Shown here in pieces: positions 44,099-56,184 of a stretch of DNA of 58,679 nt; the first letter of the stretch is position 1, and each line of letters begins with the position of its first letter. A program made the position numbers and the translations under genes. Below the pieces are notes generated by a model. That model worked only from the letters and a program-made list of their open reading frames with translations, searched no databases and had not been told where the DNA came from. The DNA lies in NCBI GenBank assembly GCA_003210795.1, contig QCUJ01000007.1:1-58679 (forward strand), in the 5' to 3' direction. This DNA comes from Synechococcus sp. AG-679-B05 (lineage in GTDB: Bacteria; Cyanobacteriota; Cyanobacteriia; PCC-6307; Cyanobiaceae).

Positions 44099-47000
44099 TC
44101 AGCTCAACACCATGTTTTCGCTTCGACGTGCTTTGAAATCCTGCTTCAGAAGGGAATCAACAGCAGCTTCCGCATTGCGAACACAGAACTGAGGCCCCAG
44201 GCGCACATATCGAATCGAAGCGCCATCGCTCACTTCAGCGATCACCGGAACCTTCACACCGAGCTCGTCTCTCTCAGGGCGATGCAGATTAAGGCATTCG
44301 CGAAGCTTGTGCTGAACTGCAATGTCACTGGCCTGGGCCGAAGGAAGCTCCACCAAAAGAAGATTGAGCTCATCAATCGCGCGACAATCATCGATGATCA
44401 ATTGAACGCGCTCATCTCGGCGATCCACCCCGGCCCAGACCAACAAACGCGCTTCTGCCATGAGGTGATCCGCAAGGCGCGCGTAGCTCTTGGGAAACAC
44501 CACCGCTTCACAGCTTCCTGTTAAGTCCTCCAACTGAAGAATCGCCATACGATCGCCCTTTCGGGTTGTCACCTGACGCAGTTCCGTGATCATCGTGATG
44601 GCGCTGACTTTGGTTTTGTCAGGCTGTTCTTCAAGGGATCCGAGACCGATTGGAGCCAGGAGCCGTGACGATGGCGTCAACTGTTTCAACGGATGATCGG
44701 AGAGATAGAAGCCAACCAGTTCTTTTTCAAGACGAAGCTTTTCGGTCGGTGGATAATCTCTGACGGGTGCCGCTTTGGGGGCCAAACTCAGATCGGCAGG
44801 ACCATCATCATCAGCTGGGGCCTCCATCAGATCAAACAGGTTGCCCTGACCACTGTCTCTGTCTTTGGCTCGAGACGAAGCCCAGTCGAGCAGAAGCTCA
44901 AGATCTGCCATCAGCTGGGCGCGATTGGCCTCAGGATCGAGAGCATCGAGCGCACCGGAGTGAATCAGTGATTCAAGGCCTCGCCGATTCAAGACTGACG
45001 ATGGAATCCGATCACAAATATCAGCCAGGGAACGGAACGCACCATCCGACTGACGCTCAGCAATCAACTGACGGATCGCACCTTCGCCGAGATTGCGGAC
45101 AGCCGAGAGACCAAAAAGGATGCGATCGCCATTTGGGGTGAAATCCGTGAGAGAGGCATTGACATCCGGCGGCATCACCTCGATACCCATCGCATTGCAG
45201 TTGGAGATGTAGCGCTGCACCTTGTCGGCAGCACCTGCATTCACCGTGAGCAGAGCAGCCATGTAGGCCACGGGATAGTGAGCCTTGAGATAAGCGGTTT
45301 GATACGTCACTGCGCCATAGGCCGTTGAATGGCTCTTGTTGAAGCAGTACTCGGCGAAAAGAACCATCTGATCAAACAATTCGTCGGCGACCTTGTCATC
45401 CACACCCCGCTCAGCAGCGCCTTTCACAAAAATGCCTCGGTGTTTCTGCATCTCCGACACCTTCTTTTTACCCATCGCACGACGGAGAAGATCGGCTTGA
45501 CCCAGCGAATAGCCCGCTAAATCCTGAGCGATCCTCATGATCTGTTCCTGATAAACCATGATCCCGTAGGTCTCACTCAGGATCGGTTCAAGGATTGCGT
45601 GAGCGAAATCAATCGCTTCACGACCATGCTTACGGTTGATGAATTTCGGGATCAGTCCGGCATCAAGTGGGCCAGGCCGATAAAGGGCAAGGATGGAGGA
45701 AATATCTTCCAGAGATGATGGCTTCAGATCACGCACGATCTGACGCATTCCGCTGGACTCCAGCTGGAAGATTCCCTCCAGATCACCACGGGCCAAAAGG
45801 GCAAACGTCTCTTCATCTTCCGGTGGAAGCCTGTCGGGATTGACACGTGTGCCACTACTGACTTCAACCAATTCAAGAGTTTTCTCAATCATCGTGAGGT
45901 TCTTCAACCCCAGGAAATCCATCTTCAGCAATCCCATGGATTCCACATCTTCCATGAAGTACTGCGTGATGACCTGACCATCGTTGTTGCGCTGCAACGG
46001 CACAAGTTCATCGAGAGGGTCAGCTGCAATCACAACCCCTGCTGCGTGCACACCGAAGGTCTTGTTGGTTCCTTCGATCCGCATTGCCATATCCACCCAA
46101 CGCTTCACATCCGGATCAGCCTTGTACTTCTCGCGGAATTCGGGATTCGGAGACTCATCGCCGATCATCGCCTTGAGCTTGGCAGGCTTCCCCCGAACAA
46201 CGGGAATCAACTTGGCGAGCCGATCGGCATCGCCGTAGGGAATATCAAGCACACGGGCGACATCCTTCAATACAGCCTTGGAGGTCATGCGGTTGAAGGT
46301 GATGATCTGCGCCACCTTGTCCTCGCCATAACGCTGGGTGACGTAGTCGATCACCTCACCACGACGTTCGATGCAGAAGTCGGTGTCGATATCTGGCATC
46401 GATTTGCGTTCCGGATTGAGAAAGCGCTCGAACAACAAGCCATTGCTCACCGGGTCGATATTTGTAATTCCAAGGCAATAGGCCACGAGTGAACCAGCGG
46501 CAGAACCACGCCCAGGCCCGACAGGGATGTTCTTTTCGCGTGCAAAGCGGATGTAATCCCAAACCACAAGGAAGTAAGTGGGAAAACCCATCTGCTCCAT
46601 GATCTTGAGCTCATGGGCCATGCGCTCGGCGTAATCATCAGGGAGAGCGTCATCAGGCTGAAGCTCAAGCCGGTTGCGCAAACCGCTCTCGGTGACCTCG
46701 CGGAGATAGGTGACCGGCGTGTGGCCATCGGGAATCGGGAACCGTGGCATCTGATAGCGGCCCAGGATGTCGTAGGGCTCAACTTTTTCGGCCACTTTCA
46801 CCGTGTTGGTGATTGCCTTCTGAACGACATCCGGTTCAAGGTGGTCGGCGAAGAGACGACCCATCTCGTCTTCCGTCTTGATGTATTCCGTACCCGTGTA
46901 TCTCAGCCGCTTCTCGTCAGAGATCAGCTTGCCGGTCAGAACACACAGCAGAGCATCATGAGCTTCAACATCCTGTTTGCTCAGGTAATGGGCGTCATTG

Positions 47001-47617
47001 GTCGCAACTAGCTCGATACCGAGCTCTGCGGCGATCTTGACGATCTCCACGTTGACGATCCGGTCCTCAGGCGAACCGTGGTCCTGAATCTCAAGATAAA
47101 AATCATCACCGAAAACGTCCTGGTACCAGCCAGCCACTTCGCGTGCGACCTCAGGACGTCCCCGGAGAATGGCCTGAGGGATCTCTCCACCCAAACAGGC
47201 GGTGGCGACGATCAATCCCTCGCTGTACTGCTTCAGAAGATGCTTGTCGATGCAGGCCCGGGAAAAGATGCCGCGTCCACGCATCCCGCGCAGGTGACTG
47301 ATGCTGGTGAGCTTGACCAGATTTCGATAACCGATCTCATTTTTCGCCAGAACGACGAGGTGATAACGCTTCTCTTTCTTCGGTTGAGGATCGTCGATCG
47401 AACCGTTGATCACATACATCTCATTGCCGATAATCGGCTTGAGATCGGTTCCTTTGCACAACTTGAGCAGCTCAACGGCGCCATACATGACCCCGTGATC
47501 GGTGAGCGCGATGGCAGGCATCCCAAGCTCCTGTGCTCGCTCAACCATCGCCGGCAACTGCGACGCCCCATCCAGGAGGCTGTAGTCACTGTGGTTGTGG
47601 AGCGGGACGAATGCCAT
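44099..47617 (-). CDS. dnaE: DNA polymerase III alpha subunit
   Basis: The replicative polymerase subunit, 1172 residues, DnaE1 type. The N-terminal PHP domain begins [11 protein letters not shown]. The catalytic palm carries the PDIDTDFC aspartates, and [19 protein letters not shown] is conserved. A helix-hairpin-helix region and an OB-fold ([20 protein letters not shown]) lie toward the C-terminus. No inteins are present. It is 67 bases after gatA on the same strand. Confidence 0.98.
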   Translation of the reverse strand: MAFVPLHNHSDYSLLDGASQLPAMVERAQELGMPAIALTDHGVMYGAVELLKLCKGTDLKPIIGNEMYVINGSIDDPQPKKEKRYHLVVLAKNEIGYRNLVKLTSISHLRGMRGRGIFSRACIDKHLLKQYSEGLIVATACLGGEIPQAILRGRPEVAREVAGWYQDVFGDDFYLEIQDHGSPEDRIVNVEIVKIAAELGIELVATNDAHYLSKQDVEAHDALLCVLTGKLISDEKRLRYTGTEYIKTEDEMGRLFADHLEPDVVQKAITNTVKVAEKVEPYDILGRYQMPRFPIPDGHTPVTYLREVTESGLRNRLELQPDDALPDDYAERMAHELKIMEQMGFPTYFLVVWDYIRFAREKNIPVGPGRGSAAGSLVAYCLGITNIDPVSNGLLFERFLNPERKSMPDIDTDFCIERRGEVIDYVTQRYGEDKVAQIITFNRMTSKAVLKDVARVLDIPYGDADRLAKLIPVVRGKPAKLKAMIGDESPNPEFREKYKADPDVKRWVDMAMRIEGTNKTFGVHAAGVVIAADPLDELVPLQRNNDGQVITQYFMEDVESMGLLKMDFLGLKNLTMIEKTLELVEVSSGTRVNPDRLPPEDEETFALLARGDLEGIFQLESSGMRQIVRDLKPSSLEDISSILALYRPGPLDAGLIPKFINRKHGREAIDFAHAILEPILSETYGIMVYQEQIMRIAQDLAGYSLGQADLLRRAMGKKKVSEMQKHRGIFVKGAAERGVDDKVADELFDQMVLFAEYCFNKSHSTAYGAVTYQTAYLKAHYPVAYMAALLTVNAGAADKVQRYISNCNAMGIEVMPPDVNASLTDFTPNGDRILFGLSAVRNLGEGAIRQLIAERQSDGAFRSLADICDRIPSSVLNRRGLESLIHSGALDALDPEANRAQLMADLELLLDWASSRAKDRDSGQGNLFDLMEAPADDDGPADLSLAPKAAPVRDYPPTEKLRLEKELVGFYLSDHPLKQLTPSSRLLAPIGLGSLEEQPDKTKVSAITMITELRQVTTRKGDRMAILQLEDLTGSCEAVVFPKSYARLADHLMAEARLLVWAGVDRRDERVQLIIDDCRAIDELNLLLVELPSAQASDIAVQHKLRECLNLHRPERDELGVKVPVIAEVSDGASIRYVRLGPQFCVRNAEAAVDSLLKQDFKARRSENMVLS

Positions 47618-47684
47618 ACCCCCAGCCTAGGTCCCTGCGCAAGATCAAGCGTTCACCGCAAGCAAGAAACGCCAGATGTGGTGT

Positions 47685-49145
47685 TCAAGGAACCAAGTCA
47701 GCCTCGGGACGCGCCGCAAACACATCGGCTGCCTGTTCGTACTGGTGGGCCACCTGCAGCAATCTTGCTTCCTCCAGCACATTGCCAATCAACTGAACGC
47801 CAATGGGCAAACCCGACTGACTGAAGCCGCAGGGAACACTGATCGCGGGCAGACCGGCAAGGTTCACTGGAATGGTGAGCAGATCAGCCAGATACATCGA
47901 CAGAGGATCATCCGCATGAGCGCCGGTTTTGAACGCCGTGGACGGAGCCGTGGGGGTCAGCAGGACATCAACCAGCTGAAACGCCGCATCGAAATCGCGA
48001 CGAATCAGGGTGCGCACCTGCTGAGCTTTCTTGTAATAAGCATCGACATAGCCGGCCGATAGGGCGTAGGTGCCGATCAGAATCCTTCGTTGAACCTCAG
48101 CCCCGAATCCTTCGGCGCGGCTGCAGGATGTCATCGCCGCAAGACTCTCGGCGTTGTCGGCACGAAAACCATATTTCACGCCGTCATAGCGGGCCAGATT
48201 CGCAGAGGCTTCCGACGGAGCAATCACGTAGTAGGTGGCGATTCCGTCGTTGAAGCGCGGACAACTCACCTCCACCAGTTCCGCACCGAGTGCCTCCAGC
48301 TGGGCTGCGGACGCCTGGACCGAAGCCTTCACCTCAGCATCGAGACCTTCCGCTTCAAAGCATTCGCGAATCATGCCGACCTTCAACCCCTTGATCGGTT
48401 GATCAAGAGCAGCGGTGTAATCGGGAACATCCGCTTTTAAGCAGGTGGAATCCCGCGGATCCGGTCCTGCGATCACCTGAAGCAATTCGGCGGCATCGGC
48501 AACGCATGTGGCGAAGGGTCCCACCTGATCCAGCGAACTGGCGAAAGCCACCAGCCCCCAACGGCTTACACGTCCATAGGTCGGTTTAAGACCGACCACT
48601 CCACAAAAGGACGCCGGTTGTCGAATGGAACCGCCGGTGTCCGAACCAAGGGAGGCCAGGCAGCTGCCAGAAGCCACAGCCGCTGCACTTCCGCCGGAGC
48701 TTCCACCCGGCACATGGGATGTGTTCCAGGGGTTGAGGGTGGGACCGAACGCCGAGGTTTCGGTGGAACCTCCCATGGCGAACTCATCCAGGTTGGTCTT
48801 GCCCATGAGAACGCCACCGGATGCCCAGAGGCGTTCGGTGACGGTGGCTTCATAGGGCGGGACGAACCGTTCGAGCATGCGGCTGGCGCAAGTCGTGCGG
48901 ACGCCCTGGGTGCAGAGGTTGTCCTTGATGGCCAATGGGATTCCGGCCAGTGAACCGAGCGATTCACCTGCAGCACGGGCATCGTCAATGCGGCTCGCTT
49001 CCGAGCGAGCTCGGTCTGCAGTGACCTCCACATACACATTGAGGCTCGACTCCGACACCTCAATTCTTTTCAGGTGCTGATCGACCAGCTCCCGGGAAGA
49101 GACCTCACCGCTCTGAAGCCGCTGACGCCACGCGCTGATCGTCAT
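47685..49145 (-). CDS. gatA: Glutamyl/aspartyl-tRNA amidotransferase subunit A
   Basis: A 486-residue amidase-signature protein that supplies ammonia to make Gln-tRNA(Gln) (and Asn-tRNA(Asn)) from the misacylated forms. The Ser-Ser-Lys triad is visible: Lys in PLAIKDNL, serines in [16 protein letters not shown] and [13 protein letters not shown]. From the ATG at 49145 the start is [13 protein letters not shown]; an upstream extension to 49205 is not coding. Confidence 0.96.
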   Translation of the reverse strand: MTISAWRQRLQSGEVSSRELVDQHLKRIEVSESSLNVYVEVTADRARSEASRIDDARAAGESLGSLAGIPLAIKDNLCTQGVRTTCASRMLERFVPPYEATVTERLWASGGVLMGKTNLDEFAMGGSTETSAFGPTLNPWNTSHVPGGSSGGSAAAVASGSCLASLGSDTGGSIRQPASFCGVVGLKPTYGRVSRWGLVAFASSLDQVGPFATCVADAAELLQVIAGPDPRDSTCLKADVPDYTAALDQPIKGLKVGMIRECFEAEGLDAEVKASVQASAAQLEALGAELVEVSCPRFNDGIATYYVIAPSEASANLARYDGVKYGFRADNAESLAAMTSCSRAEGFGAEVQRRILIGTYALSAGYVDAYYKKAQQVRTLIRRDFDAAFQLVDVLLTPTAPSTAFKTGAHADDPLSMYLADLLTIPVNLAGLPAISVPCGFSQSGLPIGVQLIGNVLEEARLLQVAHQYEQAADVFAARPEADLVP

Positions 49146-49188
49146 GAACCTGCGATCTGTTGCAGGAGCGACGCTATCAGCTGAGAGC

Positions 49189-49437
49189 TCAGCCCTCGGC
49201 TGCAATCGTCAGCGGCTCTGAGCGCCGCGTGCGCAGCACGGTATGGCTCATCGACTGCGGATCCTCTGAACTCACATCCTCAAGGAAAACGGGGAGCTCC
49301 TTTTCAAGCCCACGGCGGGTCACGAACGGCCCAAACCAATAGGTCACATCGGGACCAGAGGTCTCAACGCGGGCCCACCAGGCCACACCGAGACCGTTGG
49401 CCAGGCTTCGCAGCGGCCGGATCAGTGGGCTCATCAT
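49189..49437 (-). CDS. DUF1816-domain protein
   Basis: An 82-residue protein. The DUF1816 block [20 protein letters not shown] followed by [19 protein letters not shown] covers most of it. These small cyanobacterial proteins resemble the CpcD/FNR linker region, but their role is unclear. It lies 43 bases upstream of gatA on the same strand. Confidence 0.8.
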   Translation of the reverse strand: MMSPLIRPLRSLANGLGVAWWARVETSGPDVTYWFGPFVTRRGLEKELPVFLEDVSSEDPQSMSHTVLRTRRSEPLTIAAEG

Positions 49438-49503
49438 TGAAAAGACAGGATGGTTTTCATTTTGCTGCGATCCAGAGAAAAAAACGTGATCCCTGAGGCG
49501 AAC

Positions 49504-51177
49504 TTAGTTGGACAGCTGAATGCTCTCATCAAAGAGGATCTCCGCAGGCTCAGCGGAAGCCGAAGCCGAAGCCGAGAGATTGATCTCAATCAGATCGGAC
49601 TCCTGCACAACGGCTTCCTGGGTTGTCTCCGACTCGACCTCAGACGCCGAGTCAAGGGGTGTTGATTCAGGTTCCTCGTTAGGAGCCGTGCGAGGGCGGA
49701 CAATCGGCGGCGAGGGGGCCTGGCCGTGGATGTCCTTCATCCAGTTGCGACGCGCCACTTCATACACGCAGAGCGCAGTGGCAACCGACGCATTAAGGCT
49801 GGGTGTAATCCCGCGAAGCGGGATACGCACCAGTTGATCGCAGTGACGTCGGGTGAGCAGGGAGAGACCCTGATCCTCCGATCCGGTCACCAGAACAAGG
49901 GGGCCGTCCAAATCAACGTCGGTGAGGGTGACATCCCCCTCGGCAGCGAGTCCGATCACCCGATAGCCGGAATCCTTCAACTTCTCAAGGGAACGGTTGA
50001 GGTTGACGACACGGGCAACGGGCATGTGCTCGAGCGCGCCTGCAGCCACCTTGGCGGCCGAACCAGTGAGTCCTGCACTACGTCGTTGCGGAAGCACAAC
50101 ACCATGGGCCCCCATCGCCTCGGCGGAACGCACAATGGCACCAAGGTTATGGGGATCCGTGACCCCATCGAGCGCAAGAAGCAATGCGGGTTCGCCGAGA
50201 TCGGAACATCCATCGATCAGGGTGTCGAGGTCGAGAGTTTCAGCAGCCGCTGTCTGCAACGCGATCCCCTGATGCACTGACCCACCGGTGATCTGGCCGA
50301 GCCGGGCCCAGGTCACCTCTTCGACCAGCACGCCCGATGCCTTGGCATCGCGCAGAAGCTGCAGAAACTTTGCAGCGCTTCGCATCTCGGGAGTGCACCA
50401 GATCCGATGAATCGGACGCCCCGACTCCAGTGCTGCCAGGGAGGCGTGACGTCCCCAGATCAGATCATCTGCTGGCGGCGTCGCAGCCGCGGCCTCGGGT
50501 TGCAGCGCTGGAGCAGAACGATCGAAGCGCCCCTGACGTCCTGACGAAGCTCCGTAACGGGCCCGAGCCGGTGAACGCTCATCACCGGATTGACGCCGGT
50601 CGGGAAAACGCTCCTGCCCACGCTCTCGGTCCTTGAAACGATCCGTGCGGTCGCGGAAACGACCCTGACTGGGGCGGCTGTCTCCATCACGACGGCCGGC
50701 CGTGAAGCGACTTGATTCCGGTCGACGATTGCCTCCATCGGAGCGTCGCTCTCCATTCCAGCTGCGATTCGTGCGACCAGCCCCGCTCCGACCGGGTCCA
50801 GAACGAGCAGCTCCGGAACGCTCAGGACCTGAACGACTCCCACCACTACGGGAGGAAGCACCCCACCCTCCGGGCGAGCGTTCATCGGATCCGCGACCGT
50901 CCGAAAAACGCGCCGAAGGTCGTGCGGAAGAACGATCGGCAGGACGGCCCGGAGGGCGGCCGCGATATCGGTTATCGCCGTCGCGCCGGTCACTGCCTCG
51001 ATTATCTCCATCGCGCCTTTCAACCCCCCGCCGTTCAATCCCGCGCCTGTCACCCCCACGCCTTTCACCGTCGCGATCCCGGTCGCGACCGGGGCCATTC
51101 CAACCCCCATTCCCACGACCAGCGTTGCCGCCATCGCGGTAAGGGCCGCCTGGACGGCGTTCAAAGCGAGGGCTCAT
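49504..51177 (-). CDS. rlmB: SpoU/TrmH-family 23S rRNA 2'-O-methyltransferase with long Arg/Gly-rich N-terminus
   Basis: A 557-residue protein. Its C-terminal half is a TrmH group 3 (RlmB-like) SPOUT methyltransferase: WGRHASLAALESG, LALDGVTDPHNLGAIVRSAE, LVTGSEDQGLS and IPLRGITPSLNASVA with the knot. Residues about 1-235 are a low-complexity tail rich in Arg, Gly, Asp and Ser (RDGGNAGRGNGGWNGPGRDR and many RRDGD/RGGD units), about as long as the catalytic core; a shorter acidic Glu/Ser tail follows the core. I chose the ATG at 51177. The tail likely binds RNA. Confidence 0.88.
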   Translation of the reverse strand: MSPRFERRPGGPYRDGGNAGRGNGGWNGPGRDRDRDGERRGGDRRGIERRGVERRDGDNRGSDRRDGDNRYRGRPPGRPADRSSARPSARFSDGRGSDERSPGGWGASSRSGGSRSGPERSGAARSGPGRSGAGRTNRSWNGERRSDGGNRRPESSRFTAGRRDGDSRPSQGRFRDRTDRFKDRERGQERFPDRRQSGDERSPARARYGASSGRQGRFDRSAPALQPEAAAATPPADDLIWGRHASLAALESGRPIHRIWCTPEMRSAAKFLQLLRDAKASGVLVEEVTWARLGQITGGSVHQGIALQTAAAETLDLDTLIDGCSDLGEPALLLALDGVTDPHNLGAIVRSAEAMGAHGVVLPQRRSAGLTGSAAKVAAGALEHMPVARVVNLNRSLEKLKDSGYRVIGLAAEGDVTLTDVDLDGPLVLVTGSEDQGLSLLTRRHCDQLVRIPLRGITPSLNASVATALCVYEVARRNWMKDIHGQAPSPPIVRPRTAPNEEPESTPLDSASEVESETTQEAVVQESDLIEINLSASASASAEPAEILFDESIQLSN

Positions 51178-51187
51178 GGCGTGGGAG

Positions 51188-51571
51188 TCATTCAGGATTG
51201 GTTCCGGCACGCTCCAGATGATCCAGGAGCTCTGCAAGCCGGTCTGGGTTGTTCAGAAACAGCCAGCCAACCATTGTCTCAAACCCCGTGGCCCTGCCAT
51301 AAATCGCAGCATCGGCACGACGGGGGCCACGACCGGCATTGTTGCGACCACGGCGCACCCAGTCCATCTCGTCATCGTTGAGGAGCTGCTGCTTTTCCAG
51401 CCAGGCCAGTGCAGCGGATTGGGCATCTGCACGCACATCAGCGACAACAGCTTTGTGGAGAGCGTCTGATCGGCCCGGTTTCAGGCCATGCCTGAGCCTT
51501 TGATGCAATTCCCACACCGCATCGCCAATCCAGGCGAGTTGCAGCGGACCCAGAGCTTCTGCATCAGGCAT
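51188..51571 (-). CDS. mrnC: Mini-ribonuclease III
   Basis: A 127-residue protein holding only the RNase III catalytic domain, without a dsRNA-binding domain: PLQLAWIGDAVWELHQRLRH supplies the first acidic site, and RRGRNNAGRGPRRADAAIYG the family middle block. Mini-III matures 23S rRNA. I chose the ATG at 51571 over a TTG at 51601. Its end lies 10 bases before the rRNA methyltransferase start, a sensible pairing of two 23S rRNA-processing genes. Confidence 0.9.
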   Translation of the reverse strand: MPDAEALGPLQLAWIGDAVWELHQRLRHGLKPGRSDALHKAVVADVRADAQSAALAWLEKQQLLNDDEMDWVRRGRNNAGRGPRRADAAIYGRATGFETMVGWLFLNNPDRLAELLDHLERAGTNPE

Positions 51572-51597
51572 CGAAGCATGACACCGGATCCAGTTGC

Positions 51598-51981
51598 TCA
51601 AGCCGCCAACTGATCAATGGCGGTCGACAGATCAGTAACGAGGTGCAGAAAGTCCTCCAGACGAACGAGCTTGATCGTCTGTTCAACCCGCGAATTACCC
51701 ACGAGATTGAAGGAACGTTTTTGATCGCTGCACTGCTTGGCGAGTTGCACCAGCGCACCAAGCCCTGATGAATCGAGAAAATCAATTTTGCTCAGATCAA
51801 GCACCGCAGGGGATGTGGTGGTTTTCAACACGTCAGCGACGTACTCGATGAATTGCTTTTCGGAGTAGGCGTCGAGCTGACCGGTGAAATAAAACACCAG
51901 GCAAGATCTTGTCTGCTTGAAGCCTCCACGGAGAGAAACCGTCAGTCTTTGCAGTTCACTGATGGGACCAGTCCCCCACAC
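51598..51981 (-). CDS. STAS-domain anti-sigma-factor antagonist-like protein
   Basis: A protein of about 127 residues with a STAS domain: LVFYFTGQLDAYSEKQFIEY, then AVLDLSKIDFLDSSGLGALV, which holds the phosphorylatable serine region, and NLVGNSRVEQTIKLV. Such proteins respond to serine kinases/phosphatases in partner switching. The GTG at 51981 is chosen; a TTG at 52020 with a better ribosome site is possible. Confidence 0.82.
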   Translation of the reverse strand: MWGTGPISELQRLTVSLRGGFKQTRSCLVFYFTGQLDAYSEKQFIEYVADVLKTTTSPAVLDLSKIDFLDSSGLGALVQLAKQCSDQKRSFNLVGNSRVEQTIKLVRLEDFLHLVTDLSTAIDQLAA

Positions 51982-52025
51982 GTCATCGCGCCGAAGTGTA
52001 GTGATCCCGACCAGGGTCAACCACC

Positions 52026-53168
52026 TCAGCGTCGACGATCCGCCATCAACGCAACGAAACGGGCGAAATGATGATCCGCATCATGGGGGCCTGGGCTGGC
52101 TTCAGGATGGTATTGAACGCCGAAAACCGGCTGTTGGCGATGCTGGAAGGCCGCCACCGTGCGGTCGTTGAGGTTGAGATGGGTGACTTCAACCGATTCC
52201 GCCGCAAGTGAATCAGCATCCAGCGCAAAGCCATGGTTCTGGCTTGTGATCTCCACCTGGCCGCTGGTTCCACAGGGGTGATTGAGGCCCCGATGACCAT
52301 AGGCAAGCTTGAAGGTTCGTCCCCCAAGGGCCAAACCGAGGACCTGATGGCCCAGGCAGATCCCGAAGAGCGGAAGCTCGGCCTGCTGCAGAAGTTGTCG
52401 AGCCAGGGCAATGCCGCTGCTCACCGCCGCAGGGTCTCCGGGCCCATTGGAGAGAAACACCCCATCGGGTTGATGGGACATCACCTGATCGAGATCGGCA
52501 TGGGCGGGAACCACGGTGACGTCGCAACCATGGGCAACAAGCCGATCGAGAATGGCCCGCTTGATGCCGAAGTCAACAGCCACAACGTGGAACGACTTGT
52601 CGGGGCTGAATTGGATGCGCTGATCGAAGCCAACGGAACAGGCCGAGGTCCAGCGATAAGGCTTTGAAGTGGTGACCTGATCCGCGAGATTCAGGCCCTC
52701 CATGCTGGGGGCGCTTCGCACCTCGGCGAGTAAGTCCATCGGGGAGCGACCATCGCTGCTGATCACCCCATTCATGGCACCGCCTTCGCGAAGGAGACGC
52801 ACGAGAGCTCGGGTATCGACACCACAGATACCCACAATCCCCTGCCGCTGCATCCAGACGTCCAGTGGCTCACTGCAGCGCCAACTGCTGGGGCGAGGGG
52901 ACAACTGTCGGGCAATCACGCCACGGGCGTGGGGAACATCCGCTTCCTGGTCATCGGGATTGGCGCCGGTGTTGCCCAGTTCGGGATACGTGAAACTCAC
53001 CAGTTGCCCGGCGTAGGAGGGATCGGTCAGGACCTCCTGATACCCGGTCATGCCGGTGTTGAACACCACTTCACCAAGCACGGTTCCCCTGCTGCCAAAG
53101 GAATGACCCGTCAAAACCGTTCCATCCTCGAGGACGAGATGTGCCGGATCGGCTTTGGACGGAGGCAT
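52026..53168 (-). CDS. carA: Carbamoyl-phosphate synthase small subunit
   Basis: A 380-residue glutaminase subunit that delivers ammonia to CarB for arginine and pyrimidine synthesis. The N-terminal domain begins [15 protein letters not shown]. The class I glutaminase triad is visible: Cys in [13 protein letters not shown], His-Glu in [12 protein letters not shown]. It lies 30 bases after trpD on the same strand. Confidence 0.97.
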   Translation of the reverse strand: MPPSKADPAHLVLEDGTVLTGHSFGSRGTVLGEVVFNTGMTGYQEVLTDPSYAGQLVSFTYPELGNTGANPDDQEADVPHARGVIARQLSPRPSSWRCSEPLDVWMQRQGIVGICGVDTRALVRLLREGGAMNGVISSDGRSPMDLLAEVRSAPSMEGLNLADQVTTSKPYRWTSACSVGFDQRIQFSPDKSFHVVAVDFGIKRAILDRLVAHGCDVTVVPAHADLDQVMSHQPDGVFLSNGPGDPAAVSSGIALARQLLQQAELPLFGICLGHQVLGLALGGRTFKLAYGHRGLNHPCGTSGQVEITSQNHGFALDADSLAAESVEVTHLNLNDRTVAAFQHRQQPVFGVQYHPEASPGPHDADHHFARFVALMADRRR

Positions 53169-53198
53169 CAGTGAAGTGATCCGACTTTGTTCAGATCT

Positions 53199-54245
53199 TC
53201 ATTCTCCATCTCCACCGGCCAGGGCCTCACGCAGGGCAACAAGGCTCTGCCATGGCAGACCGGCATCCAGCGCAGCAACCGCCTGACCGGCTGCTTGGCG
53301 AAGGTCGGTTTCAAGTCCGGAGGACCAGAGAACCAATGCGGTGTTGAGGGCGACAGCGTCGCGCTGAGCCACGCTCCCCCGGCCTCGCAGCACCGTCTCG
53401 AGAATGGACTGATTCACCGTCAGATCCCCTCCACGCAGACTTTCCAATGGTGCACTGCTGAGTCCGAGATCCTCCGGCTTCAACGAATGCTCCACGATCT
53501 GCCCCCCTTCAATCAGGCGTAGGTCGTTCTCACCGGCCAAGGACGCTTCATCCAGGCCTCCAGCACCGTGGACCACGATCGATCGATCAACTCCAAGTTC
53601 TTGCAGAGCCCCTGCCATCGGATCGAGAAGATCGGGCCTGGCCACACCAAGCACCTGAGCCTGGGGACGCAGGGGGTTGACCAGTGGCCCCAGGAGGTTG
53701 AACACGGTGCGCACGCCGAGGCTGCGCCGCAGCGGAGCCAGGTTCACCAGGGCTGGATGCCAGGCCGGAGCAAATAAAAAGGTGACACCGGTGGCAGCGA
53801 TCGCATCAACCACCGTCTTGAGAGGAGCCTTGAGATTCAGACCCAGACCTTCAAGCACATCCGCCGAACCTACCTTGCCGCTGGCGCTGCGGTTGCCGTG
53901 TTTGGCCACCTTCACGCCACAGGCCGCTGCGGTGAAGGCAACGGCAGTGGAGATATTGAACGTGTCAGCACCATCACCACCGGTACCGCACGTATCCACC
54001 ATCAAAAGATCGGGTCGGGCACAGGGCAGAGGGCAGGCCTCCCGCAACACTCCGGCCATGGCCGCCAGCTCATCGGCCACCATGCCCTTGGCGCGAAGAC
54101 CCGCCAGGAAACCGCCCGTCTGCACAGGGGTCAGTTCCTCAGCCAGCCAGGCCTGCATCAATTGTGTCGACTGAGCCGCTGACAGCGCCTCTCCCTGCAG
54201 CAGCTGCTCGAGCAGAGCAGGCCAAGACGGAACGTCAGCGGACAT
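53199..54245 (-). CDS. trpD: Anthranilate phosphoribosyltransferase
   Basis: A 348-residue tryptophan-pathway enzyme joining anthranilate and PRPP. The PRPP site [14 protein letters not shown] is clear, with [20 protein letters not shown] and the family [10 protein letters not shown]. The ATG at 54245 fits; an in-frame extension to 54338 is not coding. Divergent from the ABC exporter. Confidence 0.96.
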   Translation of the reverse strand: MSADVPSWPALLEQLLQGEALSAAQSTQLMQAWLAEELTPVQTGGFLAGLRAKGMVADELAAMAGVLREACPLPCARPDLLMVDTCGTGGDGADTFNISTAVAFTAAACGVKVAKHGNRSASGKVGSADVLEGLGLNLKAPLKTVVDAIAATGVTFLFAPAWHPALVNLAPLRRSLGVRTVFNLLGPLVNPLRPQAQVLGVARPDLLDPMAGALQELGVDRSIVVHGAGGLDEASLAGENDLRLIEGGQIVEHSLKPEDLGLSSAPLESLRGGDLTVNQSILETVLRGRGSVAQRDAVALNTALVLWSSGLETDLRQAAGQAVAALDAGLPWQSLVALREALAGGDGE

Positions 54246-54355
54246 CAGATCAATGCAACGGACTTCACTATCCCGCGATCCATCGGTACCTGGCCAGACG
54301 GTCACCAACTCCGACCTCCACACTCCTAGGTTGAACAACCCAGACCAAAACCGGC

Positions 54356-56110
54356 ATGGCGGCGATGCGCCTGGACCTGATCGGCCGCTACCTGCGCCCG
54401 CATCGCAGAACCGTTCTCATGGGAGCGATTGCCCTCGTGGTGGTCAACATCCTCAGCGTCACGATCCCGATGGAGGTCCGTCGGGTCATCGACGAACTTC
54501 AGGACGGCTTCTCCTACGCAAGCGTGTTGCGCCAGGCAGGCTGGATTGTGGTGCTGGCGAGCACCATGGCAGGAGTGCGCCTTCTGTCCCGCCAGTTGGT
54601 GTTCGGTGTAGGGCGGCAGGTGGAGGTGGAGCTGCGCCAGCGACTGTTCGATCACATGCTCCGCCAGGAGCCTTCCTGGGTGCAGACCCGAGGAAGCGGT
54701 GACGTGATCAGCCGGGCAACGAGCGATGTGGAGAACATCCGTCGCTTGCTGGGGTTTGCGGTATTGAGCCTGACCAACACCCTGCTCGCTTATTGCCTGA
54801 CCCTCCCGGCCATGCTGGCGATTGATCCCTGGCTGACCCTGGCAGCCATCGGGCTCTACCCGGTGATGCTCAGCGTGGTGCGCCTGTTCGGTGGTCGCAT
54901 GATGCAACAGCAGCGGCTGCAGCAGGAGGAGTTATCCGGCCTCAGTGATCTGATCCAGGAAGATCTGTCTGGCATCGGTGCCATCAAGATCTATGGCCAA
55001 GAGGCATCGGAGCAGGAAGCCTTCGCGGAACGCAACCGCAACTACCGCAACAGCGCCATCCGCCTTGCACGAACGCGCAGCACCCTGTTTCCACTGCTTG
55101 AAGGCATTTCCTCCATCTCCCTACTGCTGCTTTTGGCCCTGGGCAGCGGCAAACTTGGTGAAGGCAGTCTGACGATCGGCGGACTCGTCGCTCTCATCCT
55201 CTATGTGGAACGTCTGGTGTTTCCCACTGCATTGCTGGGATTCACCCTGAACACCTTTCAGACCGGTCAGGTGAGCCTGGAACGGGTGGAGGAGCTTCTG
55301 AGCCGTCAACCGCTGATTCGAGACTCAAAGAATGCAACCGATGAACGACAACGCGCTGAGGGACGACTCGAAGCCCGAGATCTCTGCATTCGGTACGAGG
55401 GGGCCGACCGCGACACGTTGAAGGGCGTCAGTTTCAGCATCGAACCAGGCGAATTGGTCGCCGTGGTGGGCGCTGTGGGTTGCGGCAAGACCACCCTCGC
55501 CCGTGCCTTCGGCCGCATGGTGCCGGTACCGGATGGCCAACTCTTCCTCGATGGAGTCGATGTGAACGAGTTGCCGCTGAACAGCCTTCGAGGCGACGTG
55601 GCGATGGTCCCCCAGGAAGGATTCCTGTTCACCAACACCCTGGCCGACAATCTCCGTTACGGGGAGCCCGAGGCCGAAGCCAACTCCGTTGAACAAGCCG
55701 CTGAACGGGCCCGGCTGCTCGATGACGTGAGGGGATTTCCCGAAGGATTTGCAACGATCGTGGGCGAACGGGGAAGCACTCTCAGCGGCGGGCAACGGCA
55801 ACGCACGGCTCTGGGGCGAGCTCTGCTGGTCTCCGCTCCGGTGCTTGTACTTGATGACGCCCTCGCCAGCGTTGACAACAACACGGCTGCGGCGATTCTC
55901 AACTCCATCCGCACGACCGATGGCCGGACGATTGTGATGATCAGCCACCAGTTATCAGCTGCCGCGGCCTGCGATCGGATTCTGGTGATGGAGCAGGGAC
56001 GCATCGTCCAACAAGGCCACCATCTCGATCTGATCAGCACACCAGGGGTGTATCGGCGTCTCTGGGAGAGACAACAGGCTGCTGAGCAGCTCGATGCGAT
56101 CGCGGGCTGA
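54356..56110 (+). CDS. ABC exporter, fused membrane and ATPase domains
   Basis: A 584-residue half-transporter of the MsbA/MDR type that works as a dimer. Residues 1-320 form a six-span domain. The ATPase has Walker [11 protein letters not shown]-loop region MVPQEGFLF, signature LSGGQRQR, Walker [13 protein letters not shown] (Asp replaces the usual catalytic Glu after the Walker B Asp) and switch His in ISHQLSA. That Asp weakens the certainty of full ATPase activity. The substrate is unknown. Confidence 0.92.
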   Translation: MAAMRLDLIGRYLRPHRRTVLMGAIALVVVNILSVTIPMEVRRVIDELQDGFSYASVLRQAGWIVVLASTMAGVRLLSRQLVFGVGRQVEVELRQRLFDHMLRQEPSWVQTRGSGDVISRATSDVENIRRLLGFAVLSLTNTLLAYCLTLPAMLAIDPWLTLAAIGLYPVMLSVVRLFGGRMMQQQRLQQEELSGLSDLIQEDLSGIGAIKIYGQEASEQEAFAERNRNYRNSAIRLARTRSTLFPLLEGISSISLLLLLALGSGKLGEGSLTIGGLVALILYVERLVFPTALLGFTLNTFQTGQVSLERVEELLSRQPLIRDSKNATDERQRAEGRLEARDLCIRYEGADRDTLKGVSFSIEPGELVAVVGAVGCGKTTLARAFGRMVPVPDGQLFLDGVDVNELPLNSLRGDVAMVPQEGFLFTNTLADNLRYGEPEAEANSVEQAAERARLLDDVRGFPEGFATIVGERGSTLSGGQRQRTALGRALLVSAPVLVLDDALASVDNNTAAAILNSIRTTDGRTIVMISHQLSAAAACDRILVMEQGRIVQQGHHLDLISTPGVYRRLWERQQAAEQLDAIAG

Positions 56111-56184
56111 AGCTGAAGAAGTTGCAGGCAGTCGCAGACAGACCACCGAATCGTGGCTTAGCTGTTGAAAGGCTTGGATTCCCA

